Shown here: positions 24,296 through 31,797 of the stretch, piece by piece | Layout: each line of letters starts with the position of its first letter | Position numbering within the stretch: the stretch's first letter is position 1 | Assembly: GCF_017599305.1 (NCBI RefSeq) | Contig: NZ_JAGFWR010000018.1 | Span: 1-64,000, forward strand | Length of the DNA stretch: 64,000 bases | Direction of reading: 5' to 3' | Origin: Micromonospora antibiotica | GTDB lineage: Bacteria; Actinomycetota; Actinomycetes; Mycobacteriales; Micromonosporaceae | The notes under the pieces: generated by a model | Told to the model about the DNA's origin: nothing | Database searches by the model: none | Seen by the model: the letters and a program-made list of their open reading frames with translations, nothing else | Program-made: the position numbers and the translations under genes

Positions 24296-25266
24296 ACATC
24301 CTGCTCTGGCACGTACACGGGTCGTGGACCACGTCCTTCGTGCACGGCAAGCACCGCTACCTGGTGCCGGTCACCCCCGACCGGGGCGCGTACGGGCTGG
24401 GCCGGGCGCGCACCTACCCGTGGCCGGACAGCGCCGTCGAGGTGACCCCGCAGCAGTTGCGCCACGCCGACGTCGACGTGGTGCTGCTGCAACGCCCCGA
24501 GGAGTACGACCTGGCCGGCGAGTGGCTCGGCCGACCGGTGGGCCGGGCGGTGCCGGCGGTCTACGTCGAACACAACACCCCGAAGGGCGACGTGCCGAAC
24601 ACCCGGCACCCGATGGCCGACCGGGACGACCTGCTGCTCACCCACGTCACCCACTTCAACGAGCTGTTCTGGGACAACGGGAGCACCCGCACCGCAGTCG
24701 TCGAGCACGGGGTGGTGCCCCCCGCCGTCACCTGGACCGGCGAGCTGGACCGGCTCGCCGTGGTGATCAACGAGCCGGTACGCCGGGGGCGGATCACCGG
24801 CACCGACCTGCTGGCCCGGTTCGCCGAGATCGCCCCGCTGGACGTCTTCGGGATGAAGGTCGCCGGGCTCGCCGACCACCTGGGCCTGCCGGCCGACCGG
24901 CTGACCAGCCACGACGACGTCCCGCAGCACCGGATGCACGCCGAGTTGGCCCGGCGGCGGGCCTACCTGCACCTGTGCCGGTGGACCTCGCTGGGGCTGA
25001 GTCTGATCGAGGCGATGACCATCGGCATGCCCGTGGTCGCGCTGGCCACCACCGAGGCCGTACAGGCGGTGCCACCGGAGGCGGGGGCGCTGTCCACCCG
25101 GGTCGACACCCTGCTCGCCGCCGCCGCCGGGTTCGTCGCCGACCCCGCCGAGGCCCGCCGGGTGGGTACGCAGGCGCGTACCGCCGCGCTGGGCCGTTAC
25201 GGCCTCGACCGTTTCCTCGCCGACTGGGACCGCCTGCTGGAGGAGGAAGTATGCGCATCGCGATGA
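24292..25266 (+). CDS. GT-B-type glycosyltransferase
   Basis: The 324-residue protein begins NILLWHVHGSWTTSFVHGKH and has a C-terminal half with the glycosyltransferase pattern WTSLGLSLIEAMTIGMPVVA, which corresponds to the nucleotide-sugar-binding loop of GT4-like GT-B enzymes. VYVEHNTPKGDVPNTRHPMA in the middle is also typical of this small actinobacterial group. The donor and acceptor are unknown; the operon suggests a heptose or a sugar next to it in a glycan. It overlaps the preceding gene by four bases and the following gene by 16 bases. No signal peptide or membrane segment. Confidence 0.82.
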   Translation: MNILLWHVHGSWTTSFVHGKHRYLVPVTPDRGAYGLGRARTYPWPDSAVEVTPQQLRHADVDVVLLQRPEEYDLAGEWLGRPVGRAVPAVYVEHNTPKGDVPNTRHPMADRDDLLLTHVTHFNELFWDNGSTRTAVVEHGVVPPAVTWTGELDRLAVVINEPVRRGRITGTDLLARFAEIAPLDVFGMKVAGLADHLGLPADRLTSHDDVPQHRMHAELARRRAYLHLCRWTSLGLSLIEAMTIGMPVVALATTEAVQAVPPEAGALSTRVDTLLAAAAGFVADPAEARRVGTQARTAALGRYGLDRFLADWDRLLEEEVCASR

Positions 25267-26468
25267 TCTCCGAGCACGCCAGCCCGCTCGCCGTGCTGGG
25301 CGGTGAGGACGCCGGTGGGCAGAACACGCATGTCGCGGAACTCTCCGCCGCGCTGGTGGCGGCCGGCCACGACGTCCGGGTCTACACCCGGCGCGACGCC
25401 GTCGACCTGCCGGTCACCGTCCGGGCCCCGGACGGGTACGAGGTGGTGCACGTGCCCGCCGGCCCGGCCGAGCCGGTCGCCAAGGACGCCCTGCTGCCGC
25501 ACATGAAGGAGTTCAGCCACTGGCTCACCGCCCGGTGGCGGGGCGGGGACTGGACACCCGAGGTGGTGCACGCGCACTTCTGGATGAGCGGGCTGGCCGC
25601 GCTCGCCGCCAGCCGGCAGACCGGGGTGCCGGTGGTGCAGACCTACCACGCGTTGGGCACCGTCAAGAAGCGCTACCAGGGGGTGCAGGACACCAGCCCG
25701 GCCCGGCGGATCGGCTACGAACGGGAACTGGGCCGCGCCGTCGACCGGGTCGTCGCCCAGTGCCGCGACGAGGTCGGGGAGCTGGTCCGCCTCGGTGTCC
25801 CCCGGTCCCGGATGACCGTCGTGCCGTCCGGGGTGAACCTGGACACCTTCGCCCCGCTCGGCCCGGCCGTCGAGCGGGAACCCGACCGTCCCCGGGTGCT
25901 CACCGTCGGCCGGCTGGTCGAGCGTAAGGGCTTCCAGACGGTGATCCGGGCGATGGCACTGGTGCCCGACGCCGAGTGCCTGGTGGTCGGGGGGCCGCCC
26001 GCCGGGCTGCTGGAGACCGACCCGTACGCCCGGCGGCTGCGGGCGCTCGCCGGCACCTGCGGGGTCGCCGACCGGGTCCGGCTGGTCGGGGCGGTGCCCC
26101 GGGAGGAGATGGGCCGCTGGTACCGGTCGGCCGACGTGCTGGTCGCCGCGCCCTGGTACGAACCGTTCGGGCTGACCCCGTTGGAGGCGATGGCCTGCGG
26201 GGTGCCCGTCGTCGGTACCGCGGTCGGCGGCATCCGCGACACCGTGGTCGACGGGGTGACCGGCGACCTGGTCCCGGCCCGTGACCCGCAGGCGTTGGCC
26301 GCCGCGCTGGGCAGCCTGCTCGGCGACCGGATCCGCCGCTTCGGGTACGCCACCGCCGCGTTGCAGCGGGCCCGCCACAGCTACTCCTGGGCGACCGCCG
26401 CCGACCGGCTGGCCGAGGTGTACGCCGAGGTCGCCGCCGTGCACCGGCCGAGCCGGGTGGTCGCCTGA
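25251..26468 (+). CDS. GT4 family glycosyltransferase
   Basis: The 405-residue protein is a retaining GT4 glycosyltransferase with the GT-B fold. The N-terminal domain has SEHASPLAVLGGEDAGGQNT, the glycine-rich loop of the sucrose-synthase/MshA-like subgroup, and VVHAHFWMSGLAALA. The C-terminal domain has LTVGRLVERKGFQTVIRAMA and the nucleotide-binding motif WYEPFGLTPLEAMACGVPVV. The ATG at 25251 lies within the previous gene and is preceded by GGAGGAGGAAGT, a strong internal ribosome site that explains the 16-base overlap. The last base of its stop codon is the first base of the next ATG. The donor sugar is not determined. Confidence 0.88.
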   Translation: MRIAMISEHASPLAVLGGEDAGGQNTHVAELSAALVAAGHDVRVYTRRDAVDLPVTVRAPDGYEVVHVPAGPAEPVAKDALLPHMKEFSHWLTARWRGGDWTPEVVHAHFWMSGLAALAASRQTGVPVVQTYHALGTVKKRYQGVQDTSPARRIGYERELGRAVDRVVAQCRDEVGELVRLGVPRSRMTVVPSGVNLDTFAPLGPAVEREPDRPRVLTVGRLVERKGFQTVIRAMALVPDAECLVVGGPPAGLLETDPYARRLRALAGTCGVADRVRLVGAVPREEMGRWYRSADVLVAAPWYEPFGLTPLEAMACGVPVVGTAVGGIRDTVVDGVTGDLVPARDPQALAAALGSLLGDRIRRFGYATAALQRARHSYSWATAADRLAEVYAEVAAVHRPSRVVA

Positions 26469-27406
26469 TGACGACGTCGACCCGGGCGGCGCGGGCCGGC
26501 CTGCTGGACGCGCACCTCGACCTGTTGGTCGAGGCGATGCTGCCGTACCGCGCGGCGGAGCCGTTGCTGGCCCGCTGGGGCACCGAGCTGGCCGGCATCC
26601 TGGTCGGCGGCGGGCGGTTGCTGGTCGCCGGCAACGGGGGCAGCGCCGCCGAGGCCCAGCACCTCACCGCCGAGCTGGTCGGCCGGCTGCGTGACGACCG
26701 GCAGCCGCTGTCGGCGATCGCCCTGCACGCCGAGACCTCGGCGTTGACCGCGATCGGCAACGACTACGGCTACGACGAGGTCTTCGCCCGCCAGGTACGG
26801 GCCCACGGCCGGCCGGGTGACGTGCTGCTGCTGATGTCGACCAGCGGGGCCAGTGGCAACCTGCTCGCCGCCGTCGACGCCGCCCGGGAGACCGGGTTGC
26901 GCTGCTGGGCGTTCACCGGCCCCGCGCCGAACCCGCTCGCCGGGGCCTGCCACGAGGCGCTGACCGTCGCCTCCCCGGACAGCCAGGTGGTGCAGGAGCT
27001 GCACCTGGTCTCCACCCACGTGCTCTGCGAGTACGTCGACCGGGCGCTGCCCACGGCGCTGGCGGCCCTGGCCGGGCAGTCGGCCGCCGTGGCCGCCGAC
27101 CGTGGCGTCGCCCCGACCGGGCCGCCGCCCGCCACCCCGGTCGCCGTCCCGGACCTGCCGGTCGACGGCCCGCCGGCCGACGAACCGCCCGATCCGCTGC
27201 TGGACGCCGTGCCCGATCCGTCGGTGGACGCCCTGCCCGACCCGTCGGACGGTCTGCCGGTGGACGGTCCGTTGGGGGATGGTCCGGCGGGGGATCGTCG
27301 GCCCGTGCCACCGCTGGCGGACCCCGGTCCGGTGCGGGCCGGGGTGGAGGTGGTCGTCGACGGGATCGACCCGGCGGCCGACGGGCACCGGGAGGATCCG
27401 GCGTGA
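26468..27406 (+). CDS. gmhA: GmhA-type phosphoheptose isomerase (SIS domain) with disordered tail
   Basis: The first 200 residues are a SIS-domain sedoheptulose-7-phosphate isomerase, which makes D-glycero-D-manno-heptose 7-phosphate. Motifs match GmhA: GNGGSAAEAQH at 55-65 with a following Glu69, STSGASGN at 124-131, and QELHLVSTH at 176-184 with the catalytic-type histidines. Unlike E. coli GmhA (about 190 residues) it carries a tail of roughly 110 residues (203-312) rich in Pro, Asp, Gly and Val, probably disordered. It overlaps the preceding gene by one base and the following gene by four (GTGA). Isomerase activity is inferred from motifs and from the adjacent HldE and GmhB homologues. 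Confidence 0.85.
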   Translation: MTTSTRAARAGLLDAHLDLLVEAMLPYRAAEPLLARWGTELAGILVGGGRLLVAGNGGSAAEAQHLTAELVGRLRDDRQPLSAIALHAETSALTAIGNDYGYDEVFARQVRAHGRPGDVLLLMSTSGASGNLLAAVDAARETGLRCWAFTGPAPNPLAGACHEALTVASPDSQVVQELHLVSTHVLCEYVDRALPTALAALAGQSAAVAADRGVAPTGPPPATPVAVPDLPVDGPPADEPPDPLLDAVPDPSVDALPDPSDGLPVDGPLGDGPAGDRRPVPPLADPGPVRAGVEVVVDGIDPAADGHREDPA

Positions 27407-28911
27407 GGGGCCCACTGGTGGTGGTCGGGGACACCCTGCTCGACCGGGACGTCGAGGGGGTGGTGAACCGGCTCTGCCCCGACTCACCCGTGCCGGTGCT
27501 GGACGAGACGGCGTACGCCGACCGGCCCGGCGGGGCGGGCCTGGCCGCCGTCTTCGCCGCCGCCGCAGGTGCCGAGGTGGCGTTGGTGACCGCCCTCGCC
27601 GACGACGCCGGGGCGGCCCGGCTCAGTTGCCTGCTGACCGCCGCCGGGGTGCAGGTGTACGGCCTGCCGCTGGCCGGGACCACGCCGGAGAAGATCCGGC
27701 TGCGGGCCCGGGGCCGGGTGCTGCTGCGCCATGACCGGGGCGGCGCGGCGGGAGAACCGGGGCCACCCTCCGAGGCGGTCCTCCGGCTGCTCGCGGGGGC
27801 GTCCGCGGTGCTGGTCAGCGATTACGGCCGGGGGGTGGCCCGGCAGCCGGCGCTGCGGGCGGCGCTGGCCGCGACCCGGGCCCCGGTGGTGTGGGACCCG
27901 CATCCGCGTGGCCCGGTCGCCGTGCCCGGGGTGCAGTTGGTCACGCCGAACGAGGCGGAGGCCCGGGACCTGGCGAAGGTGCCGCCGGGCGGGTCCCGGC
28001 TGGCGGTCGCGGCCCGTGCCGGGCAGGGGCTGCGGGACCGGTGGCGGGCCGGGGCGGTGGTGGTCACCCTCGGCGGTGACGGCGCGCTGCTCTGCTCCGC
28101 CGGTTCGACCCCGCTGATGGTCTCCGCGCCGCTGTCCGCCGAGGGGGACACCTGCGGGGCGGGGGACCGGTTCGCCGCGGCGGCCGGGCTGGCGCTGGCC
28201 CAGGGTGCGCTGGTCTCCGAGGCGGTCCAGGCGGCGGTCGGCGCGGCGTCGGCGTACGTGGCGGACGGGGGAGTGGCCACCGCGCTGCCCGCACCGGTGC
28301 GCGCCTGCCCGCCGGTGCTGGTCGGCGGCGGGGAGCGGATCGGGGCCGCCGCCGCCGGTGCGGTGGTGGCCGAGGTCCGGGCGGCCGGCGGGACGGTGGT
28401 GGCCACCGGCGGTTGCTTCGACCTGCTGCACGCCGGGCACGTGGCGACCCTCCAGGCCGCCCGGCAGCTCGGCGACTGCCTGGTGGTGTGCGTGAACTCC
28501 GACGCCAGCGTCACCGCGCTCAAGGGCCCGGACCGGCCGGTGATCCCGCAGGGGGACCGGGCCCGGCTGCTCGCCGCGCTGGGCTGCGTCGACGCGGTGG
28601 TGGTCTTCGACGAGACCACCCCGCACGCGGCGCTGGGCTGGCTGCGGCCCGACATCTGGGTCAAGGGCGGGGACTACGCCACCGGCGTCGGTGACGGACC
28701 GGCCCTGCCGGAGGCCGAGCTGTTGCGCCGGTGGGGTGGGGACAGCGTGGTGGTGCCGTACCTCGCCGGGCGTTCCACCACCGAGATGATCGCGGCGGCC
28801 CGCGGTGGACGCCGGACCGCCGCCCCGCAGCCGGGGTCGGCGGGTACCCCGGCCGGCCCGGCGCCTTCGACGGCGGGCCCGGCACGTACGACAGCGGAGG
28901 GAGCACGATGA
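27403..28911 (+). CDS. hldE: HldE-type heptose-7-phosphate kinase / heptose-1-phosphate nucleotidyltransferase
   Basis: This 502-residue bifunctional protein has the same domain order as E. coli HldE. Residues 1-300 form a PfkB/ribokinase-type kinase (GDTLLDRDVEG, PGGAGLAAVFAAAAG, TPNEAEA, and the catalytic GDTCGAGD at 248-255). Residues about 330-480 form a cytidylyltransferase-fold nucleotidyltransferase (GGCFDLLHAGH at 336-346, VKGGDY near 430, GRSTTEMI). Together they would phosphorylate heptose 7-phosphate at C1 and, after the 7-phosphatase, attach a nucleotide, ADP in known HldE. Nucleotide choice is not provable here. A Pro/Ala-rich tail follows. GTG start overlaps the previous stop; its own stop overlaps the next ATG. 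Confidence 0.88.
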   Translation: MRGPLVVVGDTLLDRDVEGVVNRLCPDSPVPVLDETAYADRPGGAGLAAVFAAAAGAEVALVTALADDAGAARLSCLLTAAGVQVYGLPLAGTTPEKIRLRARGRVLLRHDRGGAAGEPGPPSEAVLRLLAGASAVLVSDYGRGVARQPALRAALAATRAPVVWDPHPRGPVAVPGVQLVTPNEAEARDLAKVPPGGSRLAVAARAGQGLRDRWRAGAVVVTLGGDGALLCSAGSTPLMVSAPLSAEGDTCGAGDRFAAAAGLALAQGALVSEAVQAAVGAASAYVADGGVATALPAPVRACPPVLVGGGERIGAAAAGAVVAEVRAAGGTVVATGGCFDLLHAGHVATLQAARQLGDCLVVCVNSDASVTALKGPDRPVIPQGDRARLLAALGCVDAVVVFDETTPHAALGWLRPDIWVKGGDYATGVGDGPALPEAELLRRWGGDSVVVPYLAGRSTTEMIAAARGGRRTAAPQPGSAGTPAGPAPSTAGPARTTAEGAR

Positions 28912-29609
28912 GCAGCAGTCCACCCGGTGCCGGTCCGGCCGTCCTGGTCACCGGCGGGTCGAGCGGGCTCGGCGCGGCGGTGGTCGCCGCCGTGGCCGGC
29001 TCCGGCGGACGACCACTCGTGCTGGACCGACGCCGCCCCGGCGACGGGGTGCCGTGGGTCGAGTGCGACCTGGCCGACACCCGGGCCGCCGAGGAGGCCA
29101 CCCGGGAGCTGGCCGAGCGGGTCGGCGGGTTGGACGCGGTGGTGACCGCCGCCGGGATGGACGTGCCGGGCCGGCTGGCCGACGTACCCCGCGACACCTG
29201 GGAGCGGATCGTCGTGGTGGACCTGCTCGCCACGGTGGCGGTGATCCGGGCCGCGCTGCCCTACCTGGAGGAGTCCCGGGGCAACGTCGTCACGGTCGCC
29301 TCCACCCTGGGCGTCAAGGCGGTCGGGGACGCCACCGCGTACTGCGCGGCGAAGTTCGGGGTGGTCGGGTTCACCCGGTCGCTCGCCGCCGAGCTGGCCG
29401 GCAGCGTCGGGGTGACCCTGGTGATCCCGGGCGGGATGCGGACCGCCTTCTTCGACGACCGCGACCCGCAGTACCGACCGGGGCCGGACGCCAAACTCAA
29501 CGACCCGGCCGACACCGCCGCCGCGATCATGTTCGCGCTGTCCCAACCACCCGGCTGTGCCGTCCGGGAGCTGGTGGTCTGCGCCGAACAGGAGACCTCG
29601 TACCCGTGA
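28908..29609 (+). CDS. short-chain dehydrogenase/reductase in the heptose operon
   Basis: The 233-residue enzyme is a classical SDR: TGGSSGLGAAVVAAVAG binds the dinucleotide, VVTAAGMDVPG corresponds to the NAG motif, and the catalytic set is the Ser in VTVASTLGVK with Tyr and Lys in YCAAKFGVVG. It is not the extended-SDR type of HldD, the ADP-heptose 6-epimerase, so it should not be assumed to do that step. It may oxidise or reduce the sugar or act on the acceptor. It overlaps its neighbours by four bases on both sides (ATGA and GTGA), so it is part of the operon. Confidence 0.85.
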   Translation: MSSSPPGAGPAVLVTGGSSGLGAAVVAAVAGSGGRPLVLDRRRPGDGVPWVECDLADTRAAEEATRELAERVGGLDAVVTAAGMDVPGRLADVPRDTWERIVVVDLLATVAVIRAALPYLEESRGNVVTVASTLGVKAVGDATAYCAAKFGVVGFTRSLAAELAGSVGVTLVIPGGMRTAFFDDRDPQYRPGPDAKLNDPADTAAAIMFALSQPPGCAVRELVVCAEQETSYP

Positions 29610-30619
29610 TCCTGGTGCTGCGGGCGCTCGGCGTCGGTGACCTGGCCACCGCGGTGCCCGCGCTGCGGGCGCTGCGGGCCGGATACCCGGACGAGGAGCT
29701 GGTGCTGGCCGCGCCGGCCTGGCTGGGCCCGCTGGTCGACCTGGTCGGCGGGATCGACCGGTTACTACCCACCGACGACCTCGGCCGGCCACCCTGGCCC
29801 GACCCGACCCGGTGGCCCGACCGGTCGTCCGGTGGTGCGCCGTCCTGGCCCGGGTCGTCGCCGTCGGGTGCGCCGGGGTGGTCCGGGCCGCCGCCGGAGG
29901 TGGCGGTCAACCTGCACGGTCGGGGACCGGGCTCGCACCGGATGCTGGCCGGGGCGGGCCGGCTGTGGGCCTTCCGGTGTCCGCCGGCCGGGCACTGCGC
30001 CGGCCCCGGCTGGCGCGACGACGAACACGAGGTGGACCGGTGGTGCCGGTTGCTCGCCTGGTACGGCGTCACGGCCGACCGCACCGACCTGGCGTTGCGC
30101 CGGCCGGCAGCGGGGCGGATGCCGACCGGGGCGACAGTCGTGCATCCCGGTAGCAAGGTCGAGGCGAAGCGGTGGCCGGCGGACCGGTTCGCCGCGTTGG
30201 CCCGGCAGCTGACCGACCGGGGGCACCGGGTGGTGGTGACCGGCTCGGCAGGCGAGCGGGAGCTGGCCGGCCGGGTGGCGGCCGACGCGGGCCTGCCGGG
30301 GTCGGTGGTGCTGGCCGGTCGGACCGACCTGGGTGAGTTGGCCGCGTTGGTGGCCGCCGCCCGGCTGGTGGTCAGCGGGGACACCGGGGTCGGCCACCTC
30401 GCGACCGCCTACCGGGTGCCGTCGGTGCTGCTGTTCGGCCCGGTGCCTCCGGCCCGGTGGGGGCCGCCGCCGGATCGGCCGTGGCACCGGGTGCTCTGGG
30501 CGTCGGGCGAGGATTGCGACGGTTCGTCCGGGGTACCACCGGCGTCGAGATGGGCGGCGCTCCCGGTCGACCGGGTGCTGGCCGCCGTGGACGAGGCCGA
30601 GGAAACGGTACGGGTCTGA
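29606..30619 (+). CDS. GT9 family (heptosyltransferase-like) glycosyltransferase
   Basis: The 337-residue protein is a second family 9 glycosyltransferase. The N-terminus, VLRALGVGDLATAVPALRAL, is the usual opening of ADP-heptose:LPS heptosyltransferases, and the C-terminal domain has VVHPGSKVEAKRWPADRFAA and the donor-site VVSGDTGVGHLATAYRVPSV. A Pro/Ser/Gly-rich insertion (about residues 65-95) interrupts the N-terminal domain. The acceptor is unknown; in this organism it cannot be classical LPS core. The GTG overlaps the previous stop (GTGA), and the stop at 30619 is one base before the topoisomerase start. Confidence 0.87.
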   Translation: MILVLRALGVGDLATAVPALRALRAGYPDEELVLAAPAWLGPLVDLVGGIDRLLPTDDLGRPPWPDPTRWPDRSSGGAPSWPGSSPSGAPGWSGPPPEVAVNLHGRGPGSHRMLAGAGRLWAFRCPPAGHCAGPGWRDDEHEVDRWCRLLAWYGVTADRTDLALRRPAAGRMPTGATVVHPGSKVEAKRWPADRFAALARQLTDRGHRVVVTGSAGERELAGRVAADAGLPGSVVLAGRTDLGELAALVAAARLVVSGDTGVGHLATAYRVPSVLLFGPVPPARWGPPPDRPWHRVLWASGEDCDGSSGVPPASRWAALPVDRVLAAVDEAEETVRV

Positions 30620-30620
30620 G

Positions 30621-31604
30621 GTGCGACTGCGGCGCAGTGATCCGGGTCGGGCGGGGTACGGGCGTCGCCGACGCGGCAAGGGCTGGACCTTCCTGGACCG
30701 GCACGGTGACCGGGTCCGGGACCCCGACACCCTGGCCTGGCTGGGCGACCTGGTGATCCCACCGGCCTGGTCGGACGTGTGGATCGCGCCGTACCCCAAC
30801 GGGCACATCCTGGCCACCGGTACCGACGCCGCAGGGCGCCGGCAGTACCTCTACCACCCCGAGTGGCGGCGTAAGCGGGACGAGGCGAAGTTCGACCACG
30901 TGCTGGAGGTGGCCCGGCGGCTGCCGAGCCTGCGGGAGCGTATCGCCGGTGACCTGGCCGGCCGGGGGCTGAACCGGGACCGGGTGCTCGCCACCGTCGC
31001 CCGCCTGCTCGACATGGGCACCTTCCGGGTCGGCAACGAGCAGTACGCCGTCGGCGAGGACGCCACCTTCGGGGTCTCCACCCTGCGCCCGGAGCACGCC
31101 CGGTCCCGGGGTGGCTGCGTGGTCTTCGAGTTCCCGGCCAAGGGTGGCATCGCCCAGGTCCGCCGGATCGAGGACCCGCAGCTGTGCCGGGTGCTGACCA
31201 CCCTGCGGCGGCGACGGCGGACCGAGGAACGGCTCTTCGGCTACTGGGACGGGCGGGCCTGGCGGGACGTGCGCAGCGACGAGGTCAACGGATACCTGCG
31301 CGACGCCAGCGGCGGCGAGATGACCGCCAAGGACTTCCGCACCTGGCACGCCACCGTCCGGGCGGCCACGGAACTGGCGACCGTGGGGACGCAGCGTTCC
31401 ATGACGGCCCGTCGCCGGGCGGTGGCCGGGGTGATGCGGGAGGTCGCCGAACTGCTCGGCAACACCCCCACGGTGGCCCGTACGTCGTACGTGGATCCCC
31501 GGGTGGTCGACCTCTACCACGACGGGGTGGTGCTGCCCGTGGCCGCCGGCTCCCCGCAGGAGCAGGTCGAGCGGCTGGTGCTGGAGTTGCTGGAGGAGGC
31601 CTGA
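30621..31604 (+). CDS. type IB DNA topoisomerase (poxvirus/bacterial type)
   Basis: This 327-residue enzyme relaxes supercoils by a 3'-phosphotyrosine mechanism. It has the short N-terminal domain (WTFLDRHGDRV, DLVIPPAWSDVWI, HPEWRRKRDEAKFDH) and the catalytic domain with RVGNEQYAVGEDATFGVSTL, DFRTWHATVRA, and the probable nucleophile Tyr in TVARTSYVDPRVVDLY. The length is normal for bacterial TopIB. The GTG at 30621 starts one base after the glycosyltransferase stop, so it is probably transcribed with the heptose operon, an odd pairing with no obvious functional link. A GC-rich hairpin follows. Confidence 0.92.
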   Translation: MRLRRSDPGRAGYGRRRRGKGWTFLDRHGDRVRDPDTLAWLGDLVIPPAWSDVWIAPYPNGHILATGTDAAGRRQYLYHPEWRRKRDEAKFDHVLEVARRLPSLRERIAGDLAGRGLNRDRVLATVARLLDMGTFRVGNEQYAVGEDATFGVSTLRPEHARSRGGCVVFEFPAKGGIAQVRRIEDPQLCRVLTTLRRRRRTEERLFGYWDGRAWRDVRSDEVNGYLRDASGGEMTAKDFRTWHATVRAATELATVGTQRSMTARRRAVAGVMREVAELLGNTPTVARTSYVDPRVVDLYHDGVVLPVAAGSPQEQVERLVLELLEEA

Positions 31605-31605
31605 C

Positions 31606-31646
31606 CGGCCCCGCCGCGAGTCCTGGGGGGAAGGGCGACGGGGCCG
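31606..31646. terminator. weak hairpin after the heptose operon
   Basis: CGGCCCCG at 31606-31613 can pair with CGGGGCCG at 31639-31646 directly after the topoisomerase stop. The loop of about 25 bases is long, so this may only be part of the stop signal. Confidence 0.4.
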
Positions 31647-31716
31647 GGGTCGGTGCGGCCGGGGAGCCCACCGCGCGATGTCGGTCGCGCCGGGTGGATG
31701 CGGCACCGGGGCGGTC

Positions 31717-31739
31717 GTCCGTGACCGTGGGTCACGGAC
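31717..31739. terminator. 10-bp perfect hairpin between convergent genes
   Basis: GTCCGTGACC pairs with GGTCACGGAC around a GTG loop. It lies between the convergent topoisomerase and AraC-type genes and could stop transcription from either side. Confidence 0.6.
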
Positions 31740-31797
31740 GCCACCGCGGTCCCCCGTTACCGTCGGGCCGCACGGTCGGGTGACCGTCGGCCCACGG

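Noticed and set aside
28908..29609. Assignment of the SDR as HldD, the ADP-heptose epimerase
   Set aside because: HldD is an extended SDR of about 310 residues with a different glycine motif and C-terminal substrate domain; this is a 233-residue classical SDR.
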